A DNA stretch of 64,000 nt from positions 124,001-188,000 of the forward strand of contig JAHHHR010000007.1 in the NCBI GenBank assembly GCA_019359245.1, given 5' to 3'. This DNA comes from Nostoc desertorum CM1-VF14. GTDB taxonomy: Bacteria; Cyanobacteriota; Cyanobacteriia; Cyanobacteriales; Nostocaceae. Positions 1 to 8,500 of this stretch are shown here, in pieces (the first letter of the stretch is position 1; every line of letters begins with the position of its first letter). The translations under genes and the position numbers were made by a program. The notes beneath the pieces are model-generated. The model ran no database searches. It was not told the origin of the DNA and was given only the letters and a program-made list of their open reading frames with translations.

Positions 1-1
1 A

Positions 2-1114
2 ATTAGTGTTGTGCTTCAGCGTCCTCCTGGCCCGTACCGTTTAGGAATAGGAGATGGAATTAGCGTTTCGGTTCAGCGCTTTCCAGATTTGAGCTTTCAA
101 GCTTTAATCAACCCAGAAGGTAATATTGTGGTGCCGCTACTGGGAAAAGTTTCTTTACAAGGTTTAACTTTGGAAGAAGCTCAAGAAAGAATCCGCTTAG
201 GCTTAAATCGTTATGTGGTTGATCCAGTAATAGTTTTAGGTCTAGCAACGCAGCGTCAAGACTTAAGTTTTCAAGCTGTAATTAGTCCAGAAGGCAACAT
301 TGTAGTGCCGCAAGTGGGAACGGTATCATTACAAGGCTTAACTTTGGAAGAAGCTCAAGAAAAAATTCGCTTGGGTTTAAGTAGCATTGTACCCGATCCA
401 ATTGTAGTAGTAGCCTTGGCAGGGACGCGACCAGTTCAAGTTACCATTAGCGGGGAAATATTTCGACCAGGAATTTATCCGATTAATTCATCAACACCCC
501 GTGTTGCTGATGCCTTGCTAATATCTGGTGGTTCAACATTAAATGCAGACCTGCGACAAGTGCAAATACGCCGGAAGTTAATCGATGGTTCTGTGATTTC
601 ACAAACTATTGACTTATATGCAGCACTGCAAGATGGCGGTTCAATTCCTAATTTACGCTTACAAGACGGAGATGCAATACTCATCCCCCGTCGTGAAGTT
701 GGTAATGATGACGGTTATGACCGCAATTTAGTAGCACGTTCATCCTTAGCTACACCACAGATTAGAGTCAGGGTTTTAAACTACGCTGCCGGAGGTCTTT
801 CCATTCAAGCACTACCTAACGGGAGTACATTTGTAGATGCTTTGGGAGGAGTAAATCTCGACACTGCTAATCTCCGGGATATCGCTCTGGTTCGCTTTGA
901 TCCTGAACGAGGTCAAGCTGTTACCCAGAAACTTGATGCAAAAAAAGCTCTAGGAGGCGATGCATCTCAAAATGTGGCTCTTCAAGATAATGATGTTCTT
1001 GTTGTTGGTAGGAACCTCATCGGTAGAATTACTAATTTCTTGACTACCATTACCCAACCCTTCTTCAATGTCCAGTCCTTCCTCCGATTTTTTGACAACT
1101 TTGGCGGTAGGTAA
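2..1114 (+). CDS. Polysaccharide export (OPX/Wza-like) protein with SLBB domains, 5' end missing
   Basis: Outer-membrane/periplasmic export protein of the Wza/OPX type, which forms the exit channel for capsule or slime polysaccharide. The frame stays open to the left edge, so the true start and signal peptide lie outside the window; the GTG at 11 is only the first possible start inside it. Counted from that GTG, a poly-export domain at residues 7-79 is followed by a second copy at about 80-137. The two share segments such as SLQGLTLEEAQE and lie exactly 58 residues apart. Two SLBB-like domains follow (about 143-228 and 250-340; motif GEIFRPGIYPI in the first). The next gene encodes the chain-length partner, 233 bases downstream, which supports an export pair. 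The family call is firm. The duplicated poly-export domain is unusual, since most OPX proteins have one. Confidence 0.88.
   Translation: MSVVLQRPPGPYRLGIGDGISVSVQRFPDLSFQALINPEGNIVVPLLGKVSLQGLTLEEAQERIRLGLNRYVVDPVIVLGLATQRQDLSFQAVISPEGNIVVPQVGTVSLQGLTLEEAQEKIRLGLSSIVPDPIVVVALAGTRPVQVTISGEIFRPGIYPINSSTPRVADALLISGGSTLNADLRQVQIRRKLIDGSVISQTIDLYAALQDGGSIPNLRLQDGDAILIPRREVGNDDGYDRNLVARSSLATPQIRVRVLNYAAGGLSIQALPNGSTFVDALGGVNLDTANLRDIALVRFDPERGQAVTQKLDAKKALGGDASQNVALQDNDVLVVGRNLIGRITNFLTTITQPFFNVQSFLRFFDNFGGR
86..433 (+). repeat. In-frame tandem duplication, 2 x 174 bp, inside the OPX gene
   Basis: The unit starting at 86 (PDLSFQALINPEGNIVVP) recurs at 260 (QDLSFQAVISPEGNIVVP) with a period of 174 bp (58 codons). 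Stretches such as AACTTTGGAAGAAGCTCAAG are identical between the copies. The reading frame is preserved. Confidence 0.85.
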
Positions 1115-1294
1115 AATTAGTGACTCTAAAAGAAGGATACAGGCTGGAAATAGTTTGGAGTGGAGGAAGCCACATCTCCAAGTTCGTTTTGAATTTATTA
1201 AAATATTTTAAAGATATCAATTGAGATATACAGTAGGAAGTTATAGCGCCCTTGCCTTGTATCAAAGCCACTATCTTTAGTTTGGTGCTTCCTA

Positions 1295-1329
1295 AATTTT
1301 GAATTTTGAATTTTGAATTTTGAATTTTG
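1295..1329. repeat. Heptamer tandem repeat (AATTTTG) x5, STRR type
   Basis: Five perfect consecutive copies of AATTTTG end 18 bases before the start codon of the next gene, directly upstream of its GGAG ribosome binding site. Short tandemly repeated heptamers (STRRs) are characteristic of heterocystous cyanobacteria. Copy number here could alter the leader of the downstream mRNA. Confidence 0.9.
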
Positions 1330-1347
1330 AATTGGAGCGAAGCTACC

Positions 1348-3522
1348 ATGACCCCACCAATTGTTAAACGCTATCTTATTGCTTTTGAAAAATACAAGTG
1401 GATTGGACTAGCTAGTTTTGGTTTAGTTGTAGTGGGGTCAACGGTGGTGGCTATGCAGCCAGAGCCACCTATTAACTACATAGCATCTGCCGCACTTACT
1501 TATGCTGGCCCACCAGTTTCTTTCTCTGCAACTGGTAGTCAAATCCAGCAGCAAGGAAAGGAATTAAATCAGGATGTTTTATTATCAAACCAGATAATTG
1601 CGACAGTGGCAGAGAAAGTAAATGTCAAACCGCAACAACTGGGTACAAATGTTGTCCTTACTTTACCTAAAAAAAATCCCAGGACTGGAGAACTTGAAAC
1701 AAGTATTTTTGAACTGAAATATGTAGATAGTGACCCCAAACGAGCCATAGAGGTCTTGACTGAATTGATGCAATCAATGATTAAGTTGAGTAGCGACATC
1801 AATACTGGGCGATTACAAGCAATTATTGAAAAGATTGATGAGCGTTTACCACAAGCTAAACGGGAATTGCAAATTGCAGAAAAGAGGCTGGAACAGTACG
1901 ATCGCATAGAGCGAACGGCAATATTAGCAGCAGAGAATGGTAGCTTGTTAAGTGCTATTACTAACAGCCAAAATCTACAACGACAAATTCAATTAACTAT
2001 TTCTGGGGTTGATGGTCAAGTTCGCAGTTTAGAAAATAAGTTAGGTTTATCAGTCGGACAGGCTTATGTTTCTTCTGCTTTGAGTGCCGATCCAATTATT
2101 GGGAACTTGCGATCGCAAATTTATCAAAGTGAGTCGCAAATTGCCTTACTCAGAAAAGATTTGCGACCAGAACACCCAACGATGGTTCAGTTGCAGCGTC
2201 AGAAACAAGCTGCTGAGGAATTGCTGCAACAACGTGCCTCTGAAGTATTAGGTGGTGATGGTACGGCGGCTCCGCTTCAGGGTAGCGTTGCAGGTATTCG
2301 CGCCCAAAGTAGCTTAGATCCAGCCCGCCAGCAGTTGGCAAATCAAATGGTGTCTCTGCAAACCCAACGGGAGACGCTGCAACAACAACTAGCTCAAGAA
2401 ATCCGACAAGAAGCGCGACTACGGCGAGAGTATTCTCTGATACCCAATAAACAATTAGAGCGATCGCGTTTAGAACAAGAGGTTGGACTTAAAAAAGCCA
2501 TATATGACCAAATGCAGGCAAAGCTAACCGATTCTAAAACCGCAGAGGCAGAAACTACCAGCAGCCTCAGCATTGCCAGACGCCCCACAGCAGCTGCGGA
2601 GATAAAACCTCCTAAGAGTGTACCTATTACCCTTGCTGTGGGTGGTTTATTAGGTGCCTTAATTGGTGGTGGGGTAATATTTTTGTTGGGAGCACTGGAA
2701 GGAACTTTCAAAACCAGAGAAGATATTCGCGAGAGCCTCAAGCAACGGGAAGTGCCACTGTTGGGAGAATTTCCTTTAATGCCAGTTGATGATTTACCTC
2801 AAGAAGCAGTGCCGGTGGTACTTTCTGCGGATTCTCCTTATTTAGAATTTTATGAAAAATTCCGTAGTAATCTGCGCCGGATTGGTGGTAACGCCTTGAA
2901 GGTGGTGTTGATTACTAGCACCAGTAGCCTAGAGGGTAAGACAGCAAGTGCATATAACTTGGGTATAGCTTCAGCCCGTGCTGGTAAAAGAACCTTAATT
3001 ATCGAAACAGATTTGCGATCGCCTTCTCGTTGTACATCCTTGAATGTAATTCCTGACCCCGATGCCACCATTGAACCCCTGCGTTATTACGCTAATTTAA
3101 GTGAATGTATTCGTTTAGTGCCTGATGTAGAAAATTTATACATTATTCCCAGCCCTGGACCTGTGCGGCAATCGGCTGCTATTCTTGAATCCAGCGAAAT
3201 GCGGCGGCTGGTAGAGGATGTGCGCGAACGCTTTGATTTAGTCATTTTAGATACTAGCTCACTCAGCATATCCAACGACCCTTTGCTAATCCAACCTTAC
3301 AGCGATGGCATAGTACTTGTGACACGGCCACACTATACACAAGAAAATATGTTGGGTGAAGCTATTGATCAATTAGTTGAATCGGAACTGGGGTTATTGG
3401 GAACAATTATTAATGGTACGGATATCATTGTTACTCTACCTGAACAGGTCGTACAATCATCAAGATTTACGTCTGAAGCACAAGAATCAGAAGAACTTTC
3501 AGCAGGTGCCAGCAAAAACTAA
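1348..3522 (+). CDS. Wzc/GumC-like polysaccharide co-polymerase with degenerate BY-kinase domain
   Basis: Inner-membrane chain-length regulator of the PCP-2a class, 724 aa. I place the start at ATG 1348 (MTPPIVKRYL), which has GGAG 10 bases upstream; the frame extends further up only through a TTG inside the heptamer repeat. One membrane segment lies near residues 17-36 and a second near 425-450, flanking a long coiled-coil periplasmic region (about 130-400). The cytoplasmic domain resembles a bacterial tyrosine kinase, but its motifs are altered. The Walker A region reads TSSLEGKTA instead of the usual GEGKS/T form, Walker A' reads ETDLRSP with Glu for the first Asp, and the Walker B region has DTSS instead of DTPP. 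There is no C-terminal tyrosine cluster. It may be kinase-dead and purely structural. The OPX gene is immediately upstream. Confidence 0.85.
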   Translation: MTPPIVKRYLIAFEKYKWIGLASFGLVVVGSTVVAMQPEPPINYIASAALTYAGPPVSFSATGSQIQQQGKELNQDVLLSNQIIATVAEKVNVKPQQLGTNVVLTLPKKNPRTGELETSIFELKYVDSDPKRAIEVLTELMQSMIKLSSDINTGRLQAIIEKIDERLPQAKRELQIAEKRLEQYDRIERTAILAAENGSLLSAITNSQNLQRQIQLTISGVDGQVRSLENKLGLSVGQAYVSSALSADPIIGNLRSQIYQSESQIALLRKDLRPEHPTMVQLQRQKQAAEELLQQRASEVLGGDGTAAPLQGSVAGIRAQSSLDPARQQLANQMVSLQTQRETLQQQLAQEIRQEARLRREYSLIPNKQLERSRLEQEVGLKKAIYDQMQAKLTDSKTAEAETTSSLSIARRPTAAAEIKPPKSVPITLAVGGLLGALIGGGVIFLLGALEGTFKTREDIRESLKQREVPLLGEFPLMPVDDLPQEAVPVVLSADSPYLEFYEKFRSNLRRIGGNALKVVLITSTSSLEGKTASAYNLGIASARAGKRTLIIETDLRSPSRCTSLNVIPDPDATIEPLRYYANLSECIRLVPDVENLYIIPSPGPVRQSAAILESSEMRRLVEDVRERFDLVILDTSSLSISNDPLLIQPYSDGIVLVTRPHYTQENMLGEAIDQLVESELGLLGTIINGTDIIVTLPEQVVQSSRFTSEAQESEELSAGASKN

Positions 3523-3535
3523 TAGTTTCCCAAAT

Positions 3536-3615
3536 GTAGCAGTCCTAAATCATTTGTAAAAAGAAAAAGCGCAGAGAAAAATCAGAGATTTTCACGACTC
3601 ATTTAGGATTGCTAC
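3536..3615. mobile_element. MITE-like element with GTAGCARTCCTAAATSA terminal inverted repeats
   Basis: An 80-bp element bounded by 17-bp inverted repeats that match at 15 positions (left GTAGCAGTCCTAAATCA, right reverse complement GTAGCAATCCTAAATGA). It lies just after the chain-length gene. A diverged relative is at 41331-41430. No coding capacity is seen. Confidence 0.6.
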
Positions 3616-3704
3616 AGAGGATAGCTAAGATAGCATCTCCTGATTTTGGATTGTCTAATACGGCTTTGGATGAAACCGTGATGAATTGAGCGTAAAAATT
3701 TCAA

Positions 3705-4376
3705 TTAGTCCTGCCTAAACAACCCAAATAGAGGAGCGAGAATTACTCCAAAAACAAAACCACCGATGTGCGCCCAATAGGCAACTCCACCAGTTTGCAC
3801 AGTCATATTAGCGGCTGTTTGCAGGGTGGCAAGACCAGAAATTACATTCTGCACAACAAAAAGTCCAATTATTACTAATGCTGGAACTCTAATTGTGGTA
3901 ATGAAAATCCCTAAAAATATTAAGGTCATGACTTTAGTGTGGGGAAAGCGGATAATGTACGCACCCAAAACCCCAGAAATTGCACCGCTTGCCCCTAATG
4001 AAGGAATTTCAGAATTTATACCAATGAACCATTGGCACAACGCAGCTAAAGCACCACACGCCAAATAAAAAATTAGATATTTGGCATGACCTAATCGATC
4101 TTCAATATTGTTGCCAAAAACCCAAAGAAACACCATATTCGAGATTAAGTGCCACCAACCGCCGTGTAAAAATTGCGACGTAAATAAGGTTATCCACTCT
4201 CCAGTCCAATTGGTGGTTAGCTCTTGAGGTATTACTGCATACTGACTTAAAAACTGATTCAATTGTGCATTTGGCAGGCTCAACTCGTGAAGAAAAACTA
4301 CAATATTCATCCCAATTAACCCGTAGGTGAAATACGGGGTAATTCGCGTCGGATTTTCGTCGTAGAGGGGAAACAC
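3705..4376 (-). CDS. Rhomboid family intramembrane serine protease (copy 1)
   Basis: Membrane-embedded serine protease that cleaves transmembrane substrates; 223 aa. The rhomboid signatures are in order: HGGWWHLISN at residues 71-80, the GxSG motif SLGASGAISG with catalytic Ser130, and WAHIGGFVFG with catalytic His203. About six hydrophobic segments are visible. The start is GTG at 4376, matching the conserved N-terminus (PxxDxNPTxITPYxTYGLI) shared with the neighbouring paralog at 4502-5221. The two genes lie in the same direction 125 bases apart and look like a tandem duplication. The substrate is unknown. Confidence 0.9.
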   Translation of the reverse strand: MFPLYDENPTRITPYFTYGLIGMNIVVFLHELSLPNAQLNQFLSQYAVIPQELTTNWTGEWITLFTSQFLHGGWWHLISNMVFLWVFGNNIEDRLGHAKYLIFYLACGALAALCQWFIGINSEIPSLGASGAISGVLGAYIIRFPHTKVMTLIFLGIFITTIRVPALVIIGLFVVQNVISGLATLQTAANMTVQTGGVAYWAHIGGFVFGVILAPLFGLFRQD

Positions 4377-4501
4377 AGGTGTTTTTCCTAATTTATTGGC
4401 TAATTGAAATATAACTTGTAAGGCTAGCAGTTGCGAAGCTTGGGAAATTTCACCTTTTAATCAATTAGCCTAATTGAAAGCCTTGATGATATCCTGAAGA
4501 A

Positions 4502-5221
4502 TTATTGATACCAAGATTCTTCTAGCGATTTGTCGTTAAACAAACCCAACAGTGGGCCGAGAATTGCCCCAAAGATAAACCCGCCTGCATGGGCCCAATA
4601 GGCAATACCGCCGCTTTCCATACCGATGTTGGTACGTGTTTGAAGACTAGCAAGCCCGTAAAAGGCTTGTTCGAGAAACCAGAATCCCAAAAAGAAATAT
4701 GCCGGGACGCGGAAAGTCGGGAAGAAAAACCCTAAAGGTACTATACCGAGAACTTCGGCCTTGGGAAAGCGGAGAATGTATGCTCCCAAAACGCCTGCGA
4801 TCGCACCACTTGCACCCAAAGAAGGAATGCTAGAATCTTGAGCAAAGAACCACTGAGTCAAGGCTGCTAAAATTCCACAAGATAAGTAGAACAGCAAATA
4901 TTTGGCATGACCTAACTTATCTTCAACGTTGTTACCAAAAATCCAGAGAAACAGCATATTGCCAGCTAAGTGCAAGAAACCACCATGCAAAAATTGCGAG
5001 GTAATCAAAGTTGCCCACTCTGGTACTGGTTGATCTAAAGAGATACCACCAAAGCTTAAAGTCAGTTCTCGTGGAACTACAGCCGCAAGGTGTAGAAACC
5101 CATTTAATGCTTGGGGAGGAAGATTTGCTTCATAAAGAAAAGCGAGGACATTAGCAGCAATCAGCCCATAAGTTACATAAGGCGTAATTTTTGTAGGATT
5201 ATTATCTCTAATTGGAACCAC
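4502..5221 (-). CDS. Rhomboid family intramembrane serine protease (copy 2)
   Basis: Paralog of the downstream rhomboid, 239 aa. It has HGGFLHLAGN at residues 79-88, the active-site motif SLGASGAIAG with Ser138, and WAHAGGFIFG with His211, so both members of the Ser/His dyad are present. The start is GTG at 5221, as in the other copy. It carries an extra loop near residues 58-68 (GGISLDQPVPE) that the first copy lacks. It is probably the first gene of a two-gene minus-strand unit, because the next gene upstream is on the opposite strand. Confidence 0.9.
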   Translation of the reverse strand: MVPIRDNNPTKITPYVTYGLIAANVLAFLYEANLPPQALNGFLHLAAVVPRELTLSFGGISLDQPVPEWATLITSQFLHGGFLHLAGNMLFLWIFGNNVEDKLGHAKYLLFYLSCGILAALTQWFFAQDSSIPSLGASGAIAGVLGAYILRFPKAEVLGIVPLGFFFPTFRVPAYFFLGFWFLEQAFYGLASLQTRTNIGMESGGIAYWAHAGGFIFGAILGPLLGLFNDKSLEESWYQ

Positions 5222-5609
5222 GGGCGTTTTTCCTGATTTTTAAGACACTAATCCCAAAATACTGATTTCTGGTAGTAGTTTCTTCTACCTCGTGGATGGA
5301 TCTGGCTTTAACTAAGTAAATAATTAGTAGTTATATCTTATGAGGCAGTGATTATGTGAGAAACATACACTTAGAAAACTTGACATGCAGCAAAGAATTT
5401 TTTGTCCAATGCTGAAAAGTATTTATTAGGTATTGGCTGTGGAGAATAATTGCCTCTTGCTGCCAAGGAAACTCAATCATGCTGGTCATAGAAAATTGCA
5501 AATATAACGCCAAGAATTTAGTATGACAAAACTTGACTCATTTCAGGATTGACGAGTTTTCCCCAAGCCTGAAAATATTTTATTTAATGCATATTAGCTA
5601 GACAAACTC
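5222..5609. other. Intergenic region between divergent rhomboid and TPR genes
   Basis: 388 bases without a convincing gene. It must hold the divergent promoters for the rhomboid pair and the TPR gene. I see no clear hairpin, known operator or repeat family member here. Confidence 0.5.
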
Positions 5610-6230
5610 ATGTTTCCTCCAAATCCTTTAGAAAATCAACTCCAGCGCTGGAACGAAACCATTCGCAATCAGCCGAAAAACCCCAATGCTTACATTCGCC
5701 GGGGTATGGTTAACTTTCAACTGGCCAAGATTGATGAATCTATTCAAGATTTTGACATAGCAGAGCAATTAGATGCCCGTATCAAACCCTACCTTTGGCA
5801 GCGCGGATTATCGTATTATTATGCAGAAAGATTTGCTGAAGGCGCTCAACACTTTGAAATAGATTTGACTGTGAATCCTCAAGATGTTGAAGAAACAGTT
5901 TGGCGATATCTCTGCATAGCTCGTTCGTTAGGCGTTAAAGAGGCGCGTAATTCTTTACTAAATGTGAAAAATGATCCTCGACGTATAATGCAGTGCATAT
6001 ATGATTTATATGCGGGAGATTGTACCCCAGATAATGTTTTAACTGTGGGTCAATCAGAAGGGATAAAGGGAAATTTTTACAGTCATCTTTACTTGGGATT
6101 ATATTACGAAGTTGAGAATAATGTTGATTTAGCTCAGGAATATATAGTTAAAGCTGCTGATAATTACAAAATTGATGATTATATGTGGTATCTAGCGCAG
6201 GTACATAAAAATCTGCGAGGATGGCGATAG
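5610..6230 (+). CDS. TPR-repeat protein
   Basis: A 206-aa soluble protein without a signal peptide. At least two tetratricopeptide-like helix pairs are visible near residues 24-57 (AYIRRGMVNFQLAKIDESIQ) and 58-91 (PYLWQRGLSYYYAERFAEGA), and a further pair near 150-190 (YSHLYLGLYYEVENNVDLAQ). These repeats usually mediate protein-protein contacts. The gene stands alone, and neither neighbour indicates a partner. The function is unknown. Confidence 0.75.
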   Translation: MFPPNPLENQLQRWNETIRNQPKNPNAYIRRGMVNFQLAKIDESIQDFDIAEQLDARIKPYLWQRGLSYYYAERFAEGAQHFEIDLTVNPQDVEETVWRYLCIARSLGVKEARNSLLNVKNDPRRIMQCIYDLYAGDCTPDNVLTVGQSEGIKGNFYSHLYLGLYYEVENNVDLAQEYIVKAADNYKIDDYMWYLAQVHKNLRGWR

Positions 6231-6269
6231 TCTATGTACTAATGTCTCAGCATTTTATCGCGTAGGCGC

Positions 6270-6380
6270 TTATACCGTTTCTTTATGAAACGAAACTGCA
6301 TATATTTACCCCCTGGCTACGCCGTCCCCCCTTGTTAAGGGGGGACTAATTATGTGCATCTTCATACAGAATTGGTATTA
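6270..6380. mobile_element. MITE-like element, family TTATACCG (copy 1)
   Basis: A 111-bp element with imperfect terminal inverted repeats (TTATACCGTTTC and TAATACCAATTC) and an internal GC-rich hairpin around CCCCTGGCTACGCCGTCC. A near-full copy lies in inverted orientation at 39851-39955, sharing ATATATTTACCCCCTGGC and ATACAGAATTGGTATTA. Truncated relatives are at 60584-60615 and 41303-41330. Confidence 0.75.
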
Positions 6381-6919
6381 GGAAATTTTTGTTAATAAAT
6401 CTACCGCCGCCGTTGATCTCGCAGAGAAGTCGAAACTCGTCAATTTTGGTATATTTTTGTAAGAAATCACCTTTGTGCGATCGCCTCAGTAAGTTCAGCC
6501 CATTGTATATTGCTGATTACTTGGCTGGGAGGATGTTGACTCCAAAATTGCCCGGACATCATATTAAATGGCTGGGAATAGGGAGACTTTAAAGCTTCTC
6601 AAGAGCAATATAGGGCAATGAAAGCCAGGTTTCTCAGATAAGAGTGAAAAATCAGGAATACTCGACTCTTGATTTTGTTTGGAGCTATTAGACTCAAATA
6701 TTTGGTTTTTATAAACCCTTATTTATACCATAATAGTTGTGTAATAAACTATTCAAAAATTTTTATGTCTTTGCAGATTTAAAAATTTAATAAGATTTCT
6801 ATATCTATTCAAATAGTTCCGTAATTTCCACATGGTTGAATAGCTAAAGTTAAGTTTACAAATAAAGCATTCATAAATGCAGGATAGAACACATAGAACT
6901 TTTTTATATTAAGTTAAGT

Positions 6920-6950
6920 AAACTTTATTTTAAGTATTAAAATAAAGTTT
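6920..6950. promoter_or_regulatory. Perfect 12-bp inverted repeat upstream of the EPS locus
   Basis: AAACTTTATTTT and its exact reverse complement are separated by 7 bases, about 140 bases before the first gene of the exopolysaccharide locus. It could be a regulator site or an AT-rich hairpin. No U-run follows, so a terminator is unlikely. Confidence 0.35.
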
Positions 6951-7090
6951 TCGTTTACCATTCTCCGTAATGTATTTTCTTAGGTGTTTTAAGTTCTTTG
7001 TAGATATCAAAATCTGATGCTAAAAGTTTCGAGCAAATTCTTGCTTGTACACAATTTTATTATGTCTACTGTAATTAGTAATATACGCAA

Positions 7091-8500
7091 ATGACTATTA
7101 CTCTTGCTGTTGGCAAAAAAACCAAGAAGTTATATCAGACAGATAATATTCTCTGCTTATTATTGTTGTTAGCCGATATTGTGGGTTTATTGTTGAGTTT
7201 GTCTCTGTCATTATGGTTACGACTGGAGCAGAATCTAAACAGTTTTGACCCTCTGATTTATTTATTTTTTTTCCTAGTTCTCGGAGGGCTGTATTTAGCA
7301 GATACTTACCATCCAGATACCCAAATAGCAGGGTTACGCGCTCCATCCCGCATTTTGATTAGTAATGTTATTGTTGCCAGCATTATTGCAGTTGTAATTT
7401 ACTTTACTGGGATCTGGGGTAAAGATATAGTCTTGAAACGAGGAATTTTGCTCCCCAGCTTAGGCATATTTACCATGTGGGCTATGGTATCAAGATTATG
7501 GGCAGCAAAGTGGGTGCGATCGCAAGCTCAACACAGCCGTTGGCTAATTTTGGGTGCAGGTCAAAAAGCGATTCTATTTGGCAAAACTTTTCTAAAACAC
7601 AGTTCATTAGGGCGCTTGGTTGTTCTAGCAGCACCAGAGGCGAACACCAGTGAGTTAGCAGAAAGTAATCGAGTTTCTGTAGGAAGCCTCAATGACTTAC
7701 CCCAATGGAGTCAACAATCTTGGTCAGGGGTAATAGTAACAACCCCAACAGAATTATCTAGTGCAGAGATACAGCACTTGATCCAGTTACGTTTATCTAG
7801 TGTCTCCATCTATGGGATTCCTGATATTTGTGAAACCTTGTGGCAGAAACTTCCCTCATTTCTGCTTCAGGATAATTGGCTGGCTTTTGGTACTGGTTTT
7901 AATTTAACGGCTGACAGCATTAATCAAAAGCTTAAGCGGGTATTAGACATTCTTTTGGCATTGTTATTATTCCAGTTTTTATCTCCAATGTTGTTGCTAG
8001 TAGTACTGGCAATTAAGTTAGATAGTCCAGGCCCGGTTTTCTACACACAGATGCGGACTGGTTTGGAAGGAAAGCTCTTTAAAGTTTATAAATTTCGTTC
8101 CATGTATCAGGATGCCGAAAAACGAGGAGTGCAGTGGGCCAAGGAACGAGATCCTCGGATTACTAGAGTAGGGCGCTGGTTACGCCTAACTAGAATCGAT
8201 GAACTACCACAGATTTTGAATGTTCTCTGGGGAGAAATGAGCCTTATTGGCCCCCGTCCAGAACGTCCAGAATTTGATATCAAGCTGCGAGAAGAAATTC
8301 CCTACTATGACTTACGTTATGTCGTCAAACCCGGAATTACAGGCTGGGCGCAGGTAATGTATCCCTATGGCGCATCAGTAGAGGATGCTTACGAGAAATT
8401 AGCTTATGACCTCTATTACATCAAAAATTATTCACTAGCTCTGGATTTAGCAATCATCTTCAAAACCATTCGGGTAGTGTTACTAGGCAAAGGCAGATGA
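7091..8500 (+). CDS. Polyprenyl-phosphate glycosyl-1-phosphate transferase (WbaP-like), initiates EPS synthesis
   Basis: Transfers a sugar-1-phosphate from a nucleotide sugar to undecaprenyl phosphate, the first committed step of Wzx/Wzy polysaccharide assembly at the inner membrane; 469 aa. Four or five membrane segments occupy roughly residues 18-135, followed by a Rossmann-like middle region. The C-terminal bacterial sugar transferase domain runs from about 277 to 469, with a hydrophobic hairpin, [37 protein letters not shown] and PGITGWAQV, all diagnostic of the family. The stop overlaps the next start (ATGA), so it is translationally coupled to galE. Whether Gal-1-P or Glc-1-P is used cannot be read from sequence. 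Confidence 0.93.
   Translation: MTITLAVGKKTKKLYQTDNILCLLLLLADIVGLLLSLSLSLWLRLEQNLNSFDPLIYLFFFLVLGGLYLADTYHPDTQIAGLRAPSRILISNVIVASIIAVVIYFTGIWGKDIVLKRGILLPSLGIFTMWAMVSRLWAAKWVRSQAQHSRWLILGAGQKAILFGKTFLKHSSLGRLVVLAAPEANTSELAESNRVSVGSLNDLPQWSQQSWSGVIVTTPTELSSAEIQHLIQLRLSSVSIYGIPDICETLWQKLPSFLLQDNWLAFGTGFNLTADSINQKLKRVLDILLALLLFQFLSPMLLLVVLAIKLDSPGPVFYTQMRTGLEGKLFKVYKFRSMYQDAEKRGVQWAKERDPRITRVGRWLRLTRIDELPQILNVLWGEMSLIGPRPERPEFDIKLREEIPYYDLRYVVKPGITGWAQVMYPYGASVEDAYEKLAYDLYYIKNYSLALDLAIIFKTIRVVLLGKGR

Larger units (their letters stand above)
6231..7090. other. Intergenic region upstream of the exopolysaccharide locus
   Basis: 860 bases. The first part holds the MITE-like element at 6270-6380. 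From about 6600 the DNA is strongly AT-rich and contains the inverted repeat at 6920-6950. A 67-codon frame at 6389-6592 has no recognisable motif and I do not call it. The region probably contains the promoter of the operon starting at 7091. Confidence 0.5.

Noticed and set aside
1065..1349. 94-codon minus-strand frame containing FKIQNSKFKIQN
   Set aside because: It is translation of the AATTTTG heptamer repeat plus intergenic DNA and overlaps the ends of two real genes.
6389..6592. 67-codon plus-strand frame after the TPR gene
   Set aside because: No domain, no ribosome binding site and it follows directly on a MITE; composition looks non-coding.
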